From Mycobacterium rhizamassiliense (GTDB lineage: Bacteria; Actinomycetota; Actinomycetes; Mycobacteriales; Mycobacteriaceae): a DNA stretch of 64,000 nucleotides. Positions 33,077-42,286 of the stretch are shown piece by piece; within the stretch, counting starts at the first letter, position 1; each line of letters begins with the position of its first letter. Both the position numbers and the translations under genes were made by a program. A model generated the notes under the pieces. That model did no database searches and had not been told where the DNA came from. It saw nothing but the letters and a program-made list of their open reading frames with translations. The DNA lies in the NCBI RefSeq assembly GCF_900157375.1, contig NZ_LT721901.1, positions 4,979,685 to 5,043,684 of the forward strand. The letters are read 5' to 3'.

Positions 33077-36000
33077 TCAGGAGCCGAGCTCTTCGTCGAG
33101 GATTGCGAAGAGCTGGCTTTCGGATGCGGAAAAGATGTCGGCGTCGTCGGCGGCGAGGTAGTCGTCGGGATCGGTGTGGGCCCCCAGGGTGGTGAGCAGG
33201 GTTTGGATACGCGCGACGAGATGGGTCTTGTCTTCGGGTTTCCAATCCGGTTGGTTGAGCAGCGATTGCAGCTCGCGGGTGATGTCGTTGAAGCGGTCCA
33301 GCGCACCGAGTTGGTCGACGGCGCCGGTGCTGACCTCGAGGCGGGTGTCGAGGTGTTCAGCCAGCGCGGTCGGCGTGGGGTAGTCGAAGATCAGCGTGGG
33401 CGAAAGCGTGAGCCCGGTCGCGGTTTTCAGCCGGTTCCGCAGTTCGACCGCAGTCAGGGAGTCGAACCCGAGGTCCTGGAAGACGCTGGCGGCGTTGATG
33501 TCCGCGGCGTTGGAGCGACCCAACACGGTTGCGGCGTTGGTGGACACCAGGTCGACGAGCTGGCGGTGACGCTCCTCGGCGGACAGGCCCTGCAGCCGCG
33601 AGACGAGCGTGGTCGTCGAGGCGGCCGTGGTGTCGGCCTCGGCGATCACGCGCCGGGTGGGCCGGGCCACCAACTGGCTCAGCAGTGGCGGCAGCCCGGC
33701 GCTGTGCTCGGCCAGCGCGCGGGGGTCGAGGCGCGCGGCCACCACCAGGGGCCGGTCGGAAAGCATTGCGGTGTCGAACAATCGCAACGCCTGCTCGGTG
33801 GACAGCGGTGCGGCCCCGACCCGGCTCATCCGGGCCCTGTCGCGGTCGCCCAGGTGTTGGGTCATTGCCGAGGCTTGTTCCCACAGCCCCCAGGCCACCG
33901 ACAGCCCCGCCAGGCCATGGCCGTTCCGATACTCCGCCAGCGCGTCGAGGAAGCTGTTGGCCGCCGCGTAGTTGCCCTGCCCGGGAGTGCCCAGGATGCC
34001 GGCCATTGACGAGAACAGCACGAACGCCGTCAGATCCAGGTCTTGGGTGAGCTCGTGCAGGTTCCACGCGCCGTCGACCTTGGCCCGCAGCACCGCATCC
34101 ACCCGCCGCGGGGTCAACGAGGCGATCAGCCCGTCGTCGAGCACGCCCGCGGCGTGGAAGACACCCTTGAGCGGGTAGCGCGGGTCCAGCCCGGACAGCA
34201 GCGCGCCCAGCGCGGCACGGTCGGCGACGTCGCAGGTCACCACCGACACCTGTGCGCCGGCCTCCTGTAGCCGGTCCACCAAATCCTCGGCGGCCGAACC
34301 GCTGCGGCTGGCCAGCACCACGTGCGCCACGCCGTAGCGGGCCACCAGATGTTCGGCCAGCGCCGAGCCGGCCATCCCGGTGCCGCCGGTGATCAGCACC
34401 GTCGAGCCCGCCAGCCCGGCCCCGGCACCCACCAGCACCCGGTCGCCGGGGCCGTCGGGCAGGCTCAGCACCACCTTGCCGATCTGACGCGCCTGGCTGA
34501 CGAAGCGGTACGCCGCCGGCGCGCAGCGCACGTCAAACGCCTTGATCGGCAACGGCTTCAGGGTGCCATCGGCGAACAGCGCCATCAACTCACCGAACAT
34601 CGCCGCCATGCGGTCGGGGCCGGCCTCGATCAGGTCGAACGCCCGGTACATCACGCCGGCCGGCATGGAATCGGCGTCGCGCAGGTCGGTCTTGCCCATC
34701 TCGATGAAGCGCCCACCGCCGACCAGCAGCCGCAGCGACGCGTCGACGAATTCACCGGCAAGCGAGTCCAGCACCACGTCGACGCCGGCGCCGCCGGTGG
34801 TGGCCAGGAACTTCTGCTCGAATTCCAGCGAGCGCGAATCAGCGATGTGGTCGTCGTCGAAACCCATGGCGCGCAACGTGTCCCACTTGCCGCGACTGGC
34901 TGTGGCGAACACCTCCGCGCCCCAGTGCCGGGCCAGCTGCACCGCCGCCATCCCGACGCCACCGGTGGCGGCATGCACCAGCACGCGGTCGCCGGCCTTG
35001 ACACCGGCCAGCACCGACAACCCGTACAGCGCGGTCAGGAACACCACCGGCACGCCGGCGGCCTGCAGCAGCGACCATTCCGCGGGCACCGCGGTCACCA
35101 GCCGCGCATCGATCACGGCCTCGGAACCCACCACGCCCAGCAGGCCCATCACCGCATCGCCCACGGCCAGCCCGGTCACCCCGGGACCGACCTCGGTGAC
35201 GACGCCGGCGCCCTCGACGCCGATCTCACCGCCGCCGGGGTACATGCCCAACGCCACCAACACATCCCGGAAGTTCACCCCGACCGCGCCCACCGCCACC
35301 CGGACCTCCCCGGCGGCCAAGTCCGTCGCCGGGATGGGCTGCACGGCCAGGTCCTCAAAGGTTCCCGCGCCCCCGGCGCGCATCCGCCAGCCCCGCGTCG
35401 GCAGCTCGAGCGCAGTCTCGCTGGGGGTCAGCCGCGCCGCGTGCGCCACACCGGAGCGCACCACCAATTGCTTTTCCCCGCAACCGATTACCTCGGCGAT
35501 ATCCAGTGATCCGTCCGAATCGAGCAAGACCAACCGGCCGGGATGCTCGGCCTGCGCCGAGCGCGCCAGGCCCCATACCGCGGCACCCGCAAGATCTGTG
35601 ACATCCTCGCCGGGCAGCCCGACGGCGCCGTGGGTCAGCACCACCAGCACCCCGGAGCCGTCACCGGCCAGCCACGACTGCAGCATCCCCAGCGCCTCGT
35701 GCGTGGCCGCGTAGACCGACCCCACCACCGCGTCGGAACCGGCACTCGGCTCCCAGATCACCACGCCGTCGCCAACACTGTTGCCGTCCAGCACCACCGG
35801 CGACCAGCCCACCTCGAGCAACCGGCCCCCGGCCCGCGGCGCGGCCACGGAGAGCTGCGCGGTCGAGACGGGGCGAACCACCAACTCGCGCACCGACAAC
35901 ACCGGCAGGCCCGCCGCGTCGGCCAGGTCTACCGACACCGCCGCCACCCCGACGGGCGCTATCCGGACCCGGGCCCGCGATGCGCCGGCCGCGTGCAGGC

Positions 36001-39000
36001 ACACGCCCTGCCACGAGAACGGCAGCATCGTCTGGGACTGCTCGCCTGCGACGCCCATCGCGTGCAGCGCCGCATCCACCAGCACCGGGTGAATCCCGAA
36101 CGCGCCGACCGGCTGCCCCCCGTCCTGCGGGACGGCAACTTCGGCGAACACCTCGTTGCCGAGCTGCCACATCGCGTGCAGGCCGCGGAACGCCGGGCCG
36201 TATTCGTAGCCGCGCTCGGCCAGCCGCCGGTACGCGTCGCTCACATCCACCGGCGCCGCCCCCGCGGGTGGCCACACCGACAGGTCCGCGGTACGCGTTG
36301 GCTCCCCCGCGCTCAGCACGCCCTCGGCGTGCAGGCTCCACTCCGAATCGGGCTGGGCGTCAAGCGAATAGACCGACAGGGCGCGGCGGCCCGAACCGTC
36401 GGCGGCACCGACGACCGCCTGCACCTGAACCCCGTCCGCCGACGACAGCAGCAACGGCGCCGAAAGCGTGAGCTCCTCGACCACCGTGCAGCCGACCTCG
36501 TCGCCGGCGCGCAGCGCCAACTCCACGAACCCCGCGCCGGGGAACAGCACCACCCCGGCCACGGCGTGATCGGACAGCCAGGGCTGCGCGGCGGTGGACA
36601 GCCGCCCGGTCAGCACCACGCCGCCGGAATCCGGCCGCTGCACCACCGCGCCCAGCAGCCCGTGCTCGGCTCCGGCCAGGCCCAGGCCGCTCGGGTCCGC
36701 GCCACCGGCGCCGACCATGGGCAGCCAAAACCGCCGGTGTGCAAAGGCATACGTCGGCAGCTCCACCTGGCCGCCGCCCACAAAGGCCGCCGGCCAGTTC
36801 ACCGCCACGCCCGCGGTGTGGGCCTGGCCCGCGGACAGCAGGAATCGGTCCAGCCCGCCGTCGTTGCGGCCCAGGGAGGGAATGACGGTCGCGTCGATGT
36901 CATCGCGGCCCGCGGCGGCCGCGCAGGTCTCCTCGATGGCGGTGGTCAAGACCGGGTGCGGGCTGGATTCGATGAACGCCTGATACCCGGCCTCCCGCGC
37001 GGCGCGGACCGCGTGTTCGAACTGCACCGTCTGCCGGATGCTCTGGTACCAGTACTCGGCATTGAGGCCGGCGGTGTCCATCCGCTGACCGCTGACCGTC
37101 GAGAAGAAGGCCACCGGCGACGAATGGGGCTCGATGCCCGCCAGCGCCTCGATTAGCGCGTCGTGGATGGCGTCGACCTGCGCCGAGTGCGACGCGTAGT
37201 CGACGTCGATCCGGCGGGCACGCACGCCGTCGGCCTCGCAGCGGGCGACCAGCTCCTCGCACGCGCGCACCTCGCCGGACACGACGACGGCCGATACCCC
37301 GTTCACCGCGGCGATATTCAGCCGATCGCCCCACGCGGTCAACAGCTCGCGAACCTGAGCCAGCCCGCAGGCCAGCGACACCATGCCGCCAGCGCCGGAC
37401 AGCTGGACCAGCAGCCGGCTGCGCAGCGCCACGACCCGGGCCGCATCCTCGAGCGACAGGGCGCCCGCGACGTAGGCCGCCGCGATCTCGCCCTGCGAAT
37501 GGCCGATCACCGCATCGGGTTGCACGCCCAGCGCGCGCCACAGCTCGGCCAGCGACACCATCACCGCCCACAGGGCCGGCTGCACGACGTCGACGCGATC
37601 CAGCCCCGGGGCGCCCGCCACACCGCGGACGACGTCGATCAGCGACCAGTCCACGTGTTCGGCGAGCGCCTTGTCGCAGCGGTCCATGTGGTCGGCGAAA
37701 ACCCTTGAGGTGTCCAGCAACTCGGCCGTCATCCCGACCCACTGCGAGCCCTGGCCGGGAAACACGAACACCGTCCTGCCGGGCGTGCGGGCGCGCCCCG
37801 CGACCACGTTCACTCCCGGCTCGCCGGCGGCCAACCCGGCCACCCCCGCCAGCAGCTGCTCGTGGTCCGCTCCGACGACCACCGCGCGGTGCTCGAACGT
37901 CGAACGCGTCGAGGCCAGCGACCACCCCACGTCCGTCGCGCTCAGCTCGGGTCGGGCGCCCACATGGCTCAACAACCGCCGCGCTTGACCGGCCAACGCC
38001 TCGGCCGACCGGGCCGACAGCAGCCACGGCACCACCGGCGTGTCGCTATCACCGGACGTACCAACGCCTTCCACCGCAGGCGGCTGCTCCAGGATCACGT
38101 GCGCGTTGGTGCCGCTGATGCCGAACGATGACACGGCCGCGCGGCGCGGGCGATCCACCACCGGCCAGGCCCGCTGCTCGGTCAACAGGGAGACCGCCCC
38201 GGCCGCCCAATCCACATGCGGCGTCGGCACATCCACGTGCAGGGTCTTGGGCATCACCCCATGCCGCATCGCCTGCACCATCTTGATCACCCCGGCCACT
38301 CCCGCGGCCGCCGATGTGTGACCCATGTTCGACTTGATGGAGCCCAGCCACAGCGGCTGATCGGCCGGCCGGTCCTGGCCGTAGGTGGCCAGAATGGCTT
38401 GGGCCTCAATCGGATCCCCCAACATGGTGCCCGTGCCGTGGCCTTCGACGAGATCCACATCGGCCGTGCCCAGCCGGGCGTTGGCCAGCGCGGTGCGGAT
38501 CACCCGCTGCTGCGCCGGTCCGTTCGGTGTCGCCAGCCCGTTGGAGGCGCCGTCCTGATTCACCGCGGAGCCGCGAATCACCGCGAGCACCGGATGGCCC
38601 AAGCGCTGCGCGTCGGCCAGCCGCTCCAGCACCAGGGCTCCGGCGCCCTCGGAGAAGCCGGTTCCGTCGGCCGCGCCGGCGTAGGCCTTGCACCGCCCGT
38701 CGGCGGACAGCGCCCGCTGCCGGCTGAACTCCACGAACATCGCCGGCGTCGCCATCACCGTCGCCCCGCCGACCAGCGCCATGTCGCATTCGCCCGAGCG
38801 CAGCGACTGCGCCGCCAGATGCAGCGCTACCAACGACGACGAGCACGCGGTGTCCACCGACACGGCCGGGCCCTCGAAGCCCAGCGAGTACGCCACCCGC
38901 CCGGACGCGACGCTCAGCGTCGAGCCACGCAGCCCGTAGCGCTCCAGGTCGCCCGGCACGCGGCCCTGTCCGCCGTAGGAGCCGTGGAAGATCCCGGCGA

Positions 39001-39472
39001 AGACACCCGTCGCCGATCCGCGCAGCCGCACCGGGTCGATGCCGGCCCGTTCCAGGGCCTCCCACGAGACCTCCAACAGCAGCCGCTGCTGGGGGTCCAT
39101 GGCCAGCGCCTCGCTCGGCGCGATCCCGAAGAACTCCGCGTCGAAGTCGGCCGCGCCGGCCAAGAACCCGCCGCTGCGCGTGTAGGACTTGCCCACTGCG
39201 TCGGGGTCGGGATCGAACAGCCTACCCAGGTCCCAGCCGCGGTCGGCCGGGAAATCAGAGACCACGTCGCGGCCGTCGGCCACCATCTGCCAGAGCGCTT
39301 CCGGGGAATCCGCCCCGCCCGGGTACCGGCACGCCATGCCCACGACCGCCACCGGCTCGGTGGCTTCCCTGGAGAACAAGGCCAGGTAGTCGCGGTTTTC
39401 GCGCTTCAGCCGCTCGTTTTCCTTGAGCGACCTGCGCAGGGCCATGACTAGCTCTTCATGAGTGCTGTTCAT
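33077..39472 (-). CDS. pks7: fully reducing type I PKS module, Pks7-like
   Basis: 2131 residues, ATG 39472. Order: N-terminal docking coil (1-32, EELVMALRRSLKENERLKR), KS (about 38-465, Cys210 in DTACSSS), AT (about 555-880). The AT has GHSQGE and YASH, the pattern of methylmalonyl-CoA-selective domains. Then follow DH (about 920-1190, HAVAGVVLFPG), ER (about 1420-1730), KR (about 1750-1930, LDD motif of B-type ketoreductases), ACP (about 2020-2095, GFDSL) and docking tail ELFAILDEELG. It should add a methyl-branched, fully saturated unit. Followed by pks8/17 after 18 bp. M. tuberculosis pks7 mutants were reported to have altered phthiocerol dimycocerosates, but the direct product is unknown. 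Confidence 0.95.
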   Translation of the reverse strand: MNSTHEELVMALRRSLKENERLKRENRDYLALFSREATEPVAVVGMACRYPGGADSPEALWQMVADGRDVVSDFPADRGWDLGRLFDPDPDAVGKSYTRSGGFLAGAADFDAEFFGIAPSEALAMDPQQRLLLEVSWEALERAGIDPVRLRGSATGVFAGIFHGSYGGQGRVPGDLERYGLRGSTLSVASGRVAYSLGFEGPAVSVDTACSSSLVALHLAAQSLRSGECDMALVGGATVMATPAMFVEFSRQRALSADGRCKAYAGAADGTGFSEGAGALVLERLADAQRLGHPVLAVIRGSAVNQDGASNGLATPNGPAQQRVIRTALANARLGTADVDLVEGHGTGTMLGDPIEAQAILATYGQDRPADQPLWLGSIKSNMGHTSAAAGVAGVIKMVQAMRHGVMPKTLHVDVPTPHVDWAAGAVSLLTEQRAWPVVDRPRRAAVSSFGISGTNAHVILEQPPAVEGVGTSGDSDTPVVPWLLSARSAEALAGQARRLLSHVGARPELSATDVGWSLASTRSTFEHRAVVVGADHEQLLAGVAGLAAGEPGVNVVAGRARTPGRTVFVFPGQGSQWVGMTAELLDTSRVFADHMDRCDKALAEHVDWSLIDVVRGVAGAPGLDRVDVVQPALWAVMVSLAELWRALGVQPDAVIGHSQGEIAAAYVAGALSLEDAARVVALRSRLLVQLSGAGGMVSLACGLAQVRELLTAWGDRLNIAAVNGVSAVVVSGEVRACEELVARCEADGVRARRIDVDYASHSAQVDAIHDALIEALAGIEPHSSPVAFFSTVSGQRMDTAGLNAEYWYQSIRQTVQFEHAVRAAREAGYQAFIESSPHPVLTTAIEETCAAAAGRDDIDATVIPSLGRNDGGLDRFLLSAGQAHTAGVAVNWPAAFVGGGQVELPTYAFAHRRFWLPMVGAGGADPSGLGLAGAEHGLLGAVVQRPDSGGVVLTGRLSTAAQPWLSDHAVAGVVLFPGAGFVELALRAGDEVGCTVVEELTLSAPLLLSSADGVQVQAVVGAADGSGRRALSVYSLDAQPDSEWSLHAEGVLSAGEPTRTADLSVWPPAGAAPVDVSDAYRRLAERGYEYGPAFRGLHAMWQLGNEVFAEVAVPQDGGQPVGAFGIHPVLVDAALHAMGVAGEQSQTMLPFSWQGVCLHAAGASRARVRIAPVGVAAVSVDLADAAGLPVLSVRELVVRPVSTAQLSVAAPRAGGRLLEVGWSPVVLDGNSVGDGVVIWEPSAGSDAVVGSVYAATHEALGMLQSWLAGDGSGVLVVLTHGAVGLPGEDVTDLAGAAVWGLARSAQAEHPGRLVLLDSDGSLDIAEVIGCGEKQLVVRSGVAHAARLTPSETALELPTRGWRMRAGGAGTFEDLAVQPIPATDLAAGEVRVAVGAVGVNFRDVLVALGMYPGGGEIGVEGAGVVTEVGPGVTGLAVGDAVMGLLGVVGSEAVIDARLVTAVPAEWSLLQAAGVPVVFLTALYGLSVLAGVKAGDRVLVHAATGGVGMAAVQLARHWGAEVFATASRGKWDTLRAMGFDDDHIADSRSLEFEQKFLATTGGAGVDVVLDSLAGEFVDASLRLLVGGGRFIEMGKTDLRDADSMPAGVMYRAFDLIEAGPDRMAAMFGELMALFADGTLKPLPIKAFDVRCAPAAYRFVSQARQIGKVVLSLPDGPGDRVLVGAGAGLAGSTVLITGGTGMAGSALAEHLVARYGVAHVVLASRSGSAAEDLVDRLQEAGAQVSVVTCDVADRAALGALLSGLDPRYPLKGVFHAAGVLDDGLIASLTPRRVDAVLRAKVDGAWNLHELTQDLDLTAFVLFSSMAGILGTPGQGNYAAANSFLDALAEYRNGHGLAGLSVAWGLWEQASAMTQHLGDRDRARMSRVGAAPLSTEQALRLFDTAMLSDRPLVVAARLDPRALAEHSAGLPPLLSQLVARPTRRVIAEADTTAASTTTLVSRLQGLSAEERHRQLVDLVSTNAATVLGRSNAADINAASVFQDLGFDSLTAVELRNRLKTATGLTLSPTLIFDYPTPTALAEHLDTRLEVSTGAVDQLGALDRFNDITRELQSLLNQPDWKPEDKTHLVARIQTLLTTLGAHTDPDDYLAADDADIFSASESQLFAILDEELGS
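34863..35062 (-). repeat. copy 2 of ER-coding segment shared with pks8/17
   Basis: Partner of 28491-28690 in the same orientation, about 6.4 kb apart, a possible site for deletion by recombination that would fuse pks7 and pks8/17 in frame. Confidence 0.75.
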
Positions 39473-39693
39473 GGACCCGGCCTCTCGTGCTGCTCCTCAA
39501 GGCAGCGCCATCGCGCTTGCAAGAAAGATATCGAGGTCCGTGCCACTCGAGCGCCAAAGTGGCCGCATCGCGATACCCGCGGTCATTCGCCCAGTCGGCC
39601 ACCGACCGTGCCTTTCGCTGACCCCAATTTTTGCATCGCCGTCAATTCCGCGCGTCGATACCTACGCCCCGACAGGCAGTCCACAGCCATGCA

Positions 39694-40755
39694 TCAGTGC
39701 CAGCGCAGCAGGACGAGCTCAGAACAGAAGCCGGGGCCCATCGCCAGCATCAGGCCCGGGCTGCCGCTGGGCGGCTTCTTGGCGATGGTGTCGCGCAGCA
39801 CGTGCAGCACCGACGCCGACGACAGATTGCCGACCTCGCCGAGGGAACGCCACGTCAGTTCGAGGGCATCCGCGGGCAGGCCGAGTGCGGTGTTGATCGC
39901 CTCGATGACCTTGGGGCCGCCTGGGTGGCTGACGAAGGCGCCGACGTCGCTCGTGCTCAGGTCGTGGTCCCCCAGGAACGCGCTGACGTCGGCTTCGATG
40001 TACTGCTCGACGATGGCCGCGACGTCCTTCGACAGCACGAGCTCGAACCCCGTGGCCCCCACGTCGTAGCCCATCGTGCGCAGCGAGTCGCGGTACAGGT
40101 GGCTGCGCGAATCGAGGACGTCGGGTCCGCTGGCGCCGATCTGCTCGGCGCGCCGGTCGCCGACGGCCACCACGGCCCCGGCCCCGTCAGCAAACAACGC
40201 GCTGCCGACCATGCCGGCCAGCGACGGCTTGTATCCCGGGTAGGTCAGCGAGCACAGCTCGACGGAGATCAGCGCGGCGACACTGTCGGGCGCGCCAAGC
40301 AGGTAGTCGTTCATCCGGGCCACGCCCGCCGCCCCGGCCACGCAGCCCAGGCCGAACATCGGCACCCGCCGCAGGTCGTCGCGCAGCCCCAGCCGCCCAG
40401 CGATCCGGGCATCGATCGACGGCGTCGCGAGCCCGGTGACCGTCGTCGTGAACAGCGCGTCCAGGTCCTGGGGCCGCAGGCCGGCCTCGTCGAGCGCGCC
40501 GCGCAGCGCCTCAGCGCCGAGCTCAACGGCATTTTCGATGAAGATCGCGTTGGCGGTGCCGAAGTCGGAGAGCGCGGGATACCGCTCCAGCGGCATCACC
40601 AGGTGGCGGCTGTTGACCTTGGCGCTGGTGTGCAGCTGCCGGACGATGTCCTCGTAGCCTTCGAACTCGGGAATGCTGACGAAGAAGTCGGTGAGTTCGC
40701 GCTGGGAGTATCGGTATTGCGGCAACGCACCAAATACACCTGCGATGACGCTCAT
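39694..40755 (-). CDS. pks10: type III polyketide synthase, Pks10-like
   Basis: 353 residues from ATG 40755 (MSVIAGVFGALPQYRYSQ), preceded by AAGGGGTGGG; the frame's earlier ATG at 40779 is not conserved. Catalytic Cys138 (FGLGCVAGAAG), His277 (SHPGGPKV) and Asn310 (EVGNLSSAS) are at the same positions as in the Pks11-like paralogue, which it resembles closely over its full length, implying duplication. First gene of the locus in transcription order, with its own promoter-like element and a 221-bp gap before pks7. H37Rv pks10 was implicated in phthiocerol dimycocerosate production. Confidence 0.93.
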   Translation of the reverse strand: MSVIAGVFGALPQYRYSQRELTDFFVSIPEFEGYEDIVRQLHTSAKVNSRHLVMPLERYPALSDFGTANAIFIENAVELGAEALRGALDEAGLRPQDLDALFTTTVTGLATPSIDARIAGRLGLRDDLRRVPMFGLGCVAGAAGVARMNDYLLGAPDSVAALISVELCSLTYPGYKPSLAGMVGSALFADGAGAVVAVGDRRAEQIGASGPDVLDSRSHLYRDSLRTMGYDVGATGFELVLSKDVAAIVEQYIEADVSAFLGDHDLSTSDVGAFVSHPGGPKVIEAINTALGLPADALELTWRSLGEVGNLSSASVLHVLRDTIAKKPPSGSPGLMLAMGPGFCSELVLLRWH

Positions 40756-40818
40756 GGTTCCCACCCCTTGGGTACGCAAATCTAGGTCGAACGGTTCAAA
40801 CGGTCCCTGTGAGCTGGA

Positions 40819-40848
40819 AGTTTAGTCGTCCTAGAAAGGCTTCGGCAA
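40819..40848 (-). promoter_or_regulatory. putative promoter of pks10-like gene
   Basis: Minus-strand TTGCCG (40843-40848) and TAAACT (40819-40824) with an 18-bp spacer. Matches the element before the pks11-like gene hexamer for hexamer, while the rest of the two upstream regions has diverged. Confidence 0.5.
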
Positions 40849-40876
40849 AGAACGTGGGCAAAGCGCAGGCCGCAGG

Positions 40877-42286
40877 CTAGTTCAGCCGGTCCCGCAGCGT
40901 CGCGCTGGCCTGCAGCAGCGCGCTCAATTGCTCGGCCACCCGGCCGGGCGCGGTACCACCCCGGGCGTCGCGGGACGACACCGACCCCTCGATCGTCAGC
41001 ACCTCGCGGACCTCGGGCGTCAGCTCGGGGCTGATCGCCACCAGCTCGTCGTCGGTGAGCTCATCGAGGCCCACCCCGCGGCCCTCGGCGGTGCGCACCG
41101 CCGCGCCGGCGGCCTCGTGCGCGGAGCGGAACGGGACGCCCTGGCGCACCAGCCACTCGGCGATGTCGGTGGCCAGCGTGTAGCCGGCCGGGGCCAGCGC
41201 GGCCATCCGGTCGACGTCGAAGGTCAGGCTGCCGACCAGCCCCGCCATCGCGGGCAGCAGCAGCTCCAGCTGGGCCACCGAGTCGAACACCGGCTCCTTG
41301 TCTTCCTGCAGGTCGCGGTTGTACGCCAGCGGCTGGGCCTTCAGCGTGGCCAGCAGCCCGGCCAGGTTTCCGATCAGCCGGCCGGACTTACCGCGGGCCA
41401 GCTCGGCGATGTCGGGGTTCTTCTTCTGCGGCATGATCGAACTGCCCGTCGACCACGAATCGTGCAGCCGGACGTAGCCGAACTCCGTCGAGCTCCACAG
41501 GATGATGTCCTCGGCCAGCCGGGACAGGTCGACGCCGATCATGGCGAACACGAACGCGGCCTCGGCGGCGAAATCCCGGGCGGCGGTCGCGTCGACGGAG
41601 TTCTCGCTGGCGGTAGCGAAGCCCAGGTCCGCGGCGATCGCGTCGGGGTCCAGGCCCAGCGACGAGCCGGCCAGCGCCCCGGAGCCGTACGGCGACACCG
41701 CCGCGCGCCTGTCGAAGTCGACGATGCGATCGACGTCGCGCAGCAACGGGTGCGCGTGTGCCAGCAGGTGGTGGGCCAGCAGGATCGGTTGGGCGGCCTG
41801 TAGGTGGGTCTTGCCAGGCATGATCGCGTCCGGATGCGCGCCGGCCTGGGCGGCCAGTGCGGCGACGACGTCCAGCGCCCCGGCGGCCACCCGGCGCACC
41901 GCGTCGCGCAGCCACATCCGGAACAGCGTGGCCACCTGGTCGTTGCGGGACCGGCCCGCGCGCAGCCGCCCGCCCAGGTCCGGCCCGACCCGGTCGATCA
42001 GCCCGCGCTCCAGCGCCCCGTGCACGTCCTCGTCGGTGACCAGCGGCGAGAAGCTGCCGTCGGCCACGTCGGAGGCCAGGCTGTCCAGCCCGGCCAGCAG
42101 CCCGTCGCGCTGCTCCTCGGTCAGCAGCCCGGCCCGGAACAGCACGATGGTGTGCGCCCGCGACGCCGTGATGTCGTAGGGCGCCAGCACCCAGTCGAAG
42201 TGGGTGGACTTGCTCAGCGCAGCCAGCGCCTCGGACGGCCCGTCGGCGAACCGCCCGCCCCACAAAGATCCCTCGCGAGTGCTCAC
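40877..42286 (-). CDS. argH: argininosuccinate lyase
   Basis: Last step of arginine synthesis: argininosuccinate to arginine plus fumarate. 469 residues from GTG 42286 (V-STREGSLWGGRF), the start being set by a GTGA overlap with the argG stop. The superfamily signature GSSIMPQKKNPD (about residue 275) contains the flexible catalytic loop, and the HVHGALE-type and TLLQTAQPT-like segments are present as HGALERGL and THLQAAQPI. Normal length. Terminal gene of the arg operon; no obvious hairpin before the pks locus. Confidence 0.97.
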   Translation of the reverse strand: MSTREGSLWGGRFADGPSEALAALSKSTHFDWVLAPYDITASRAHTIVLFRAGLLTEEQRDGLLAGLDSLASDVADGSFSPLVTDEDVHGALERGLIDRVGPDLGGRLRAGRSRNDQVATLFRMWLRDAVRRVAAGALDVVAALAAQAGAHPDAIMPGKTHLQAAQPILLAHHLLAHAHPLLRDVDRIVDFDRRAAVSPYGSGALAGSSLGLDPDAIAADLGFATASENSVDATAARDFAAEAAFVFAMIGVDLSRLAEDIILWSSTEFGYVRLHDSWSTGSSIMPQKKNPDIAELARGKSGRLIGNLAGLLATLKAQPLAYNRDLQEDKEPVFDSVAQLELLLPAMAGLVGSLTFDVDRMAALAPAGYTLATDIAEWLVRQGVPFRSAHEAAGAAVRTAEGRGVGLDELTDDELVAISPELTPEVREVLTIEGSVSSRDARGGTAPGRVAEQLSALLQASATLRDRLN

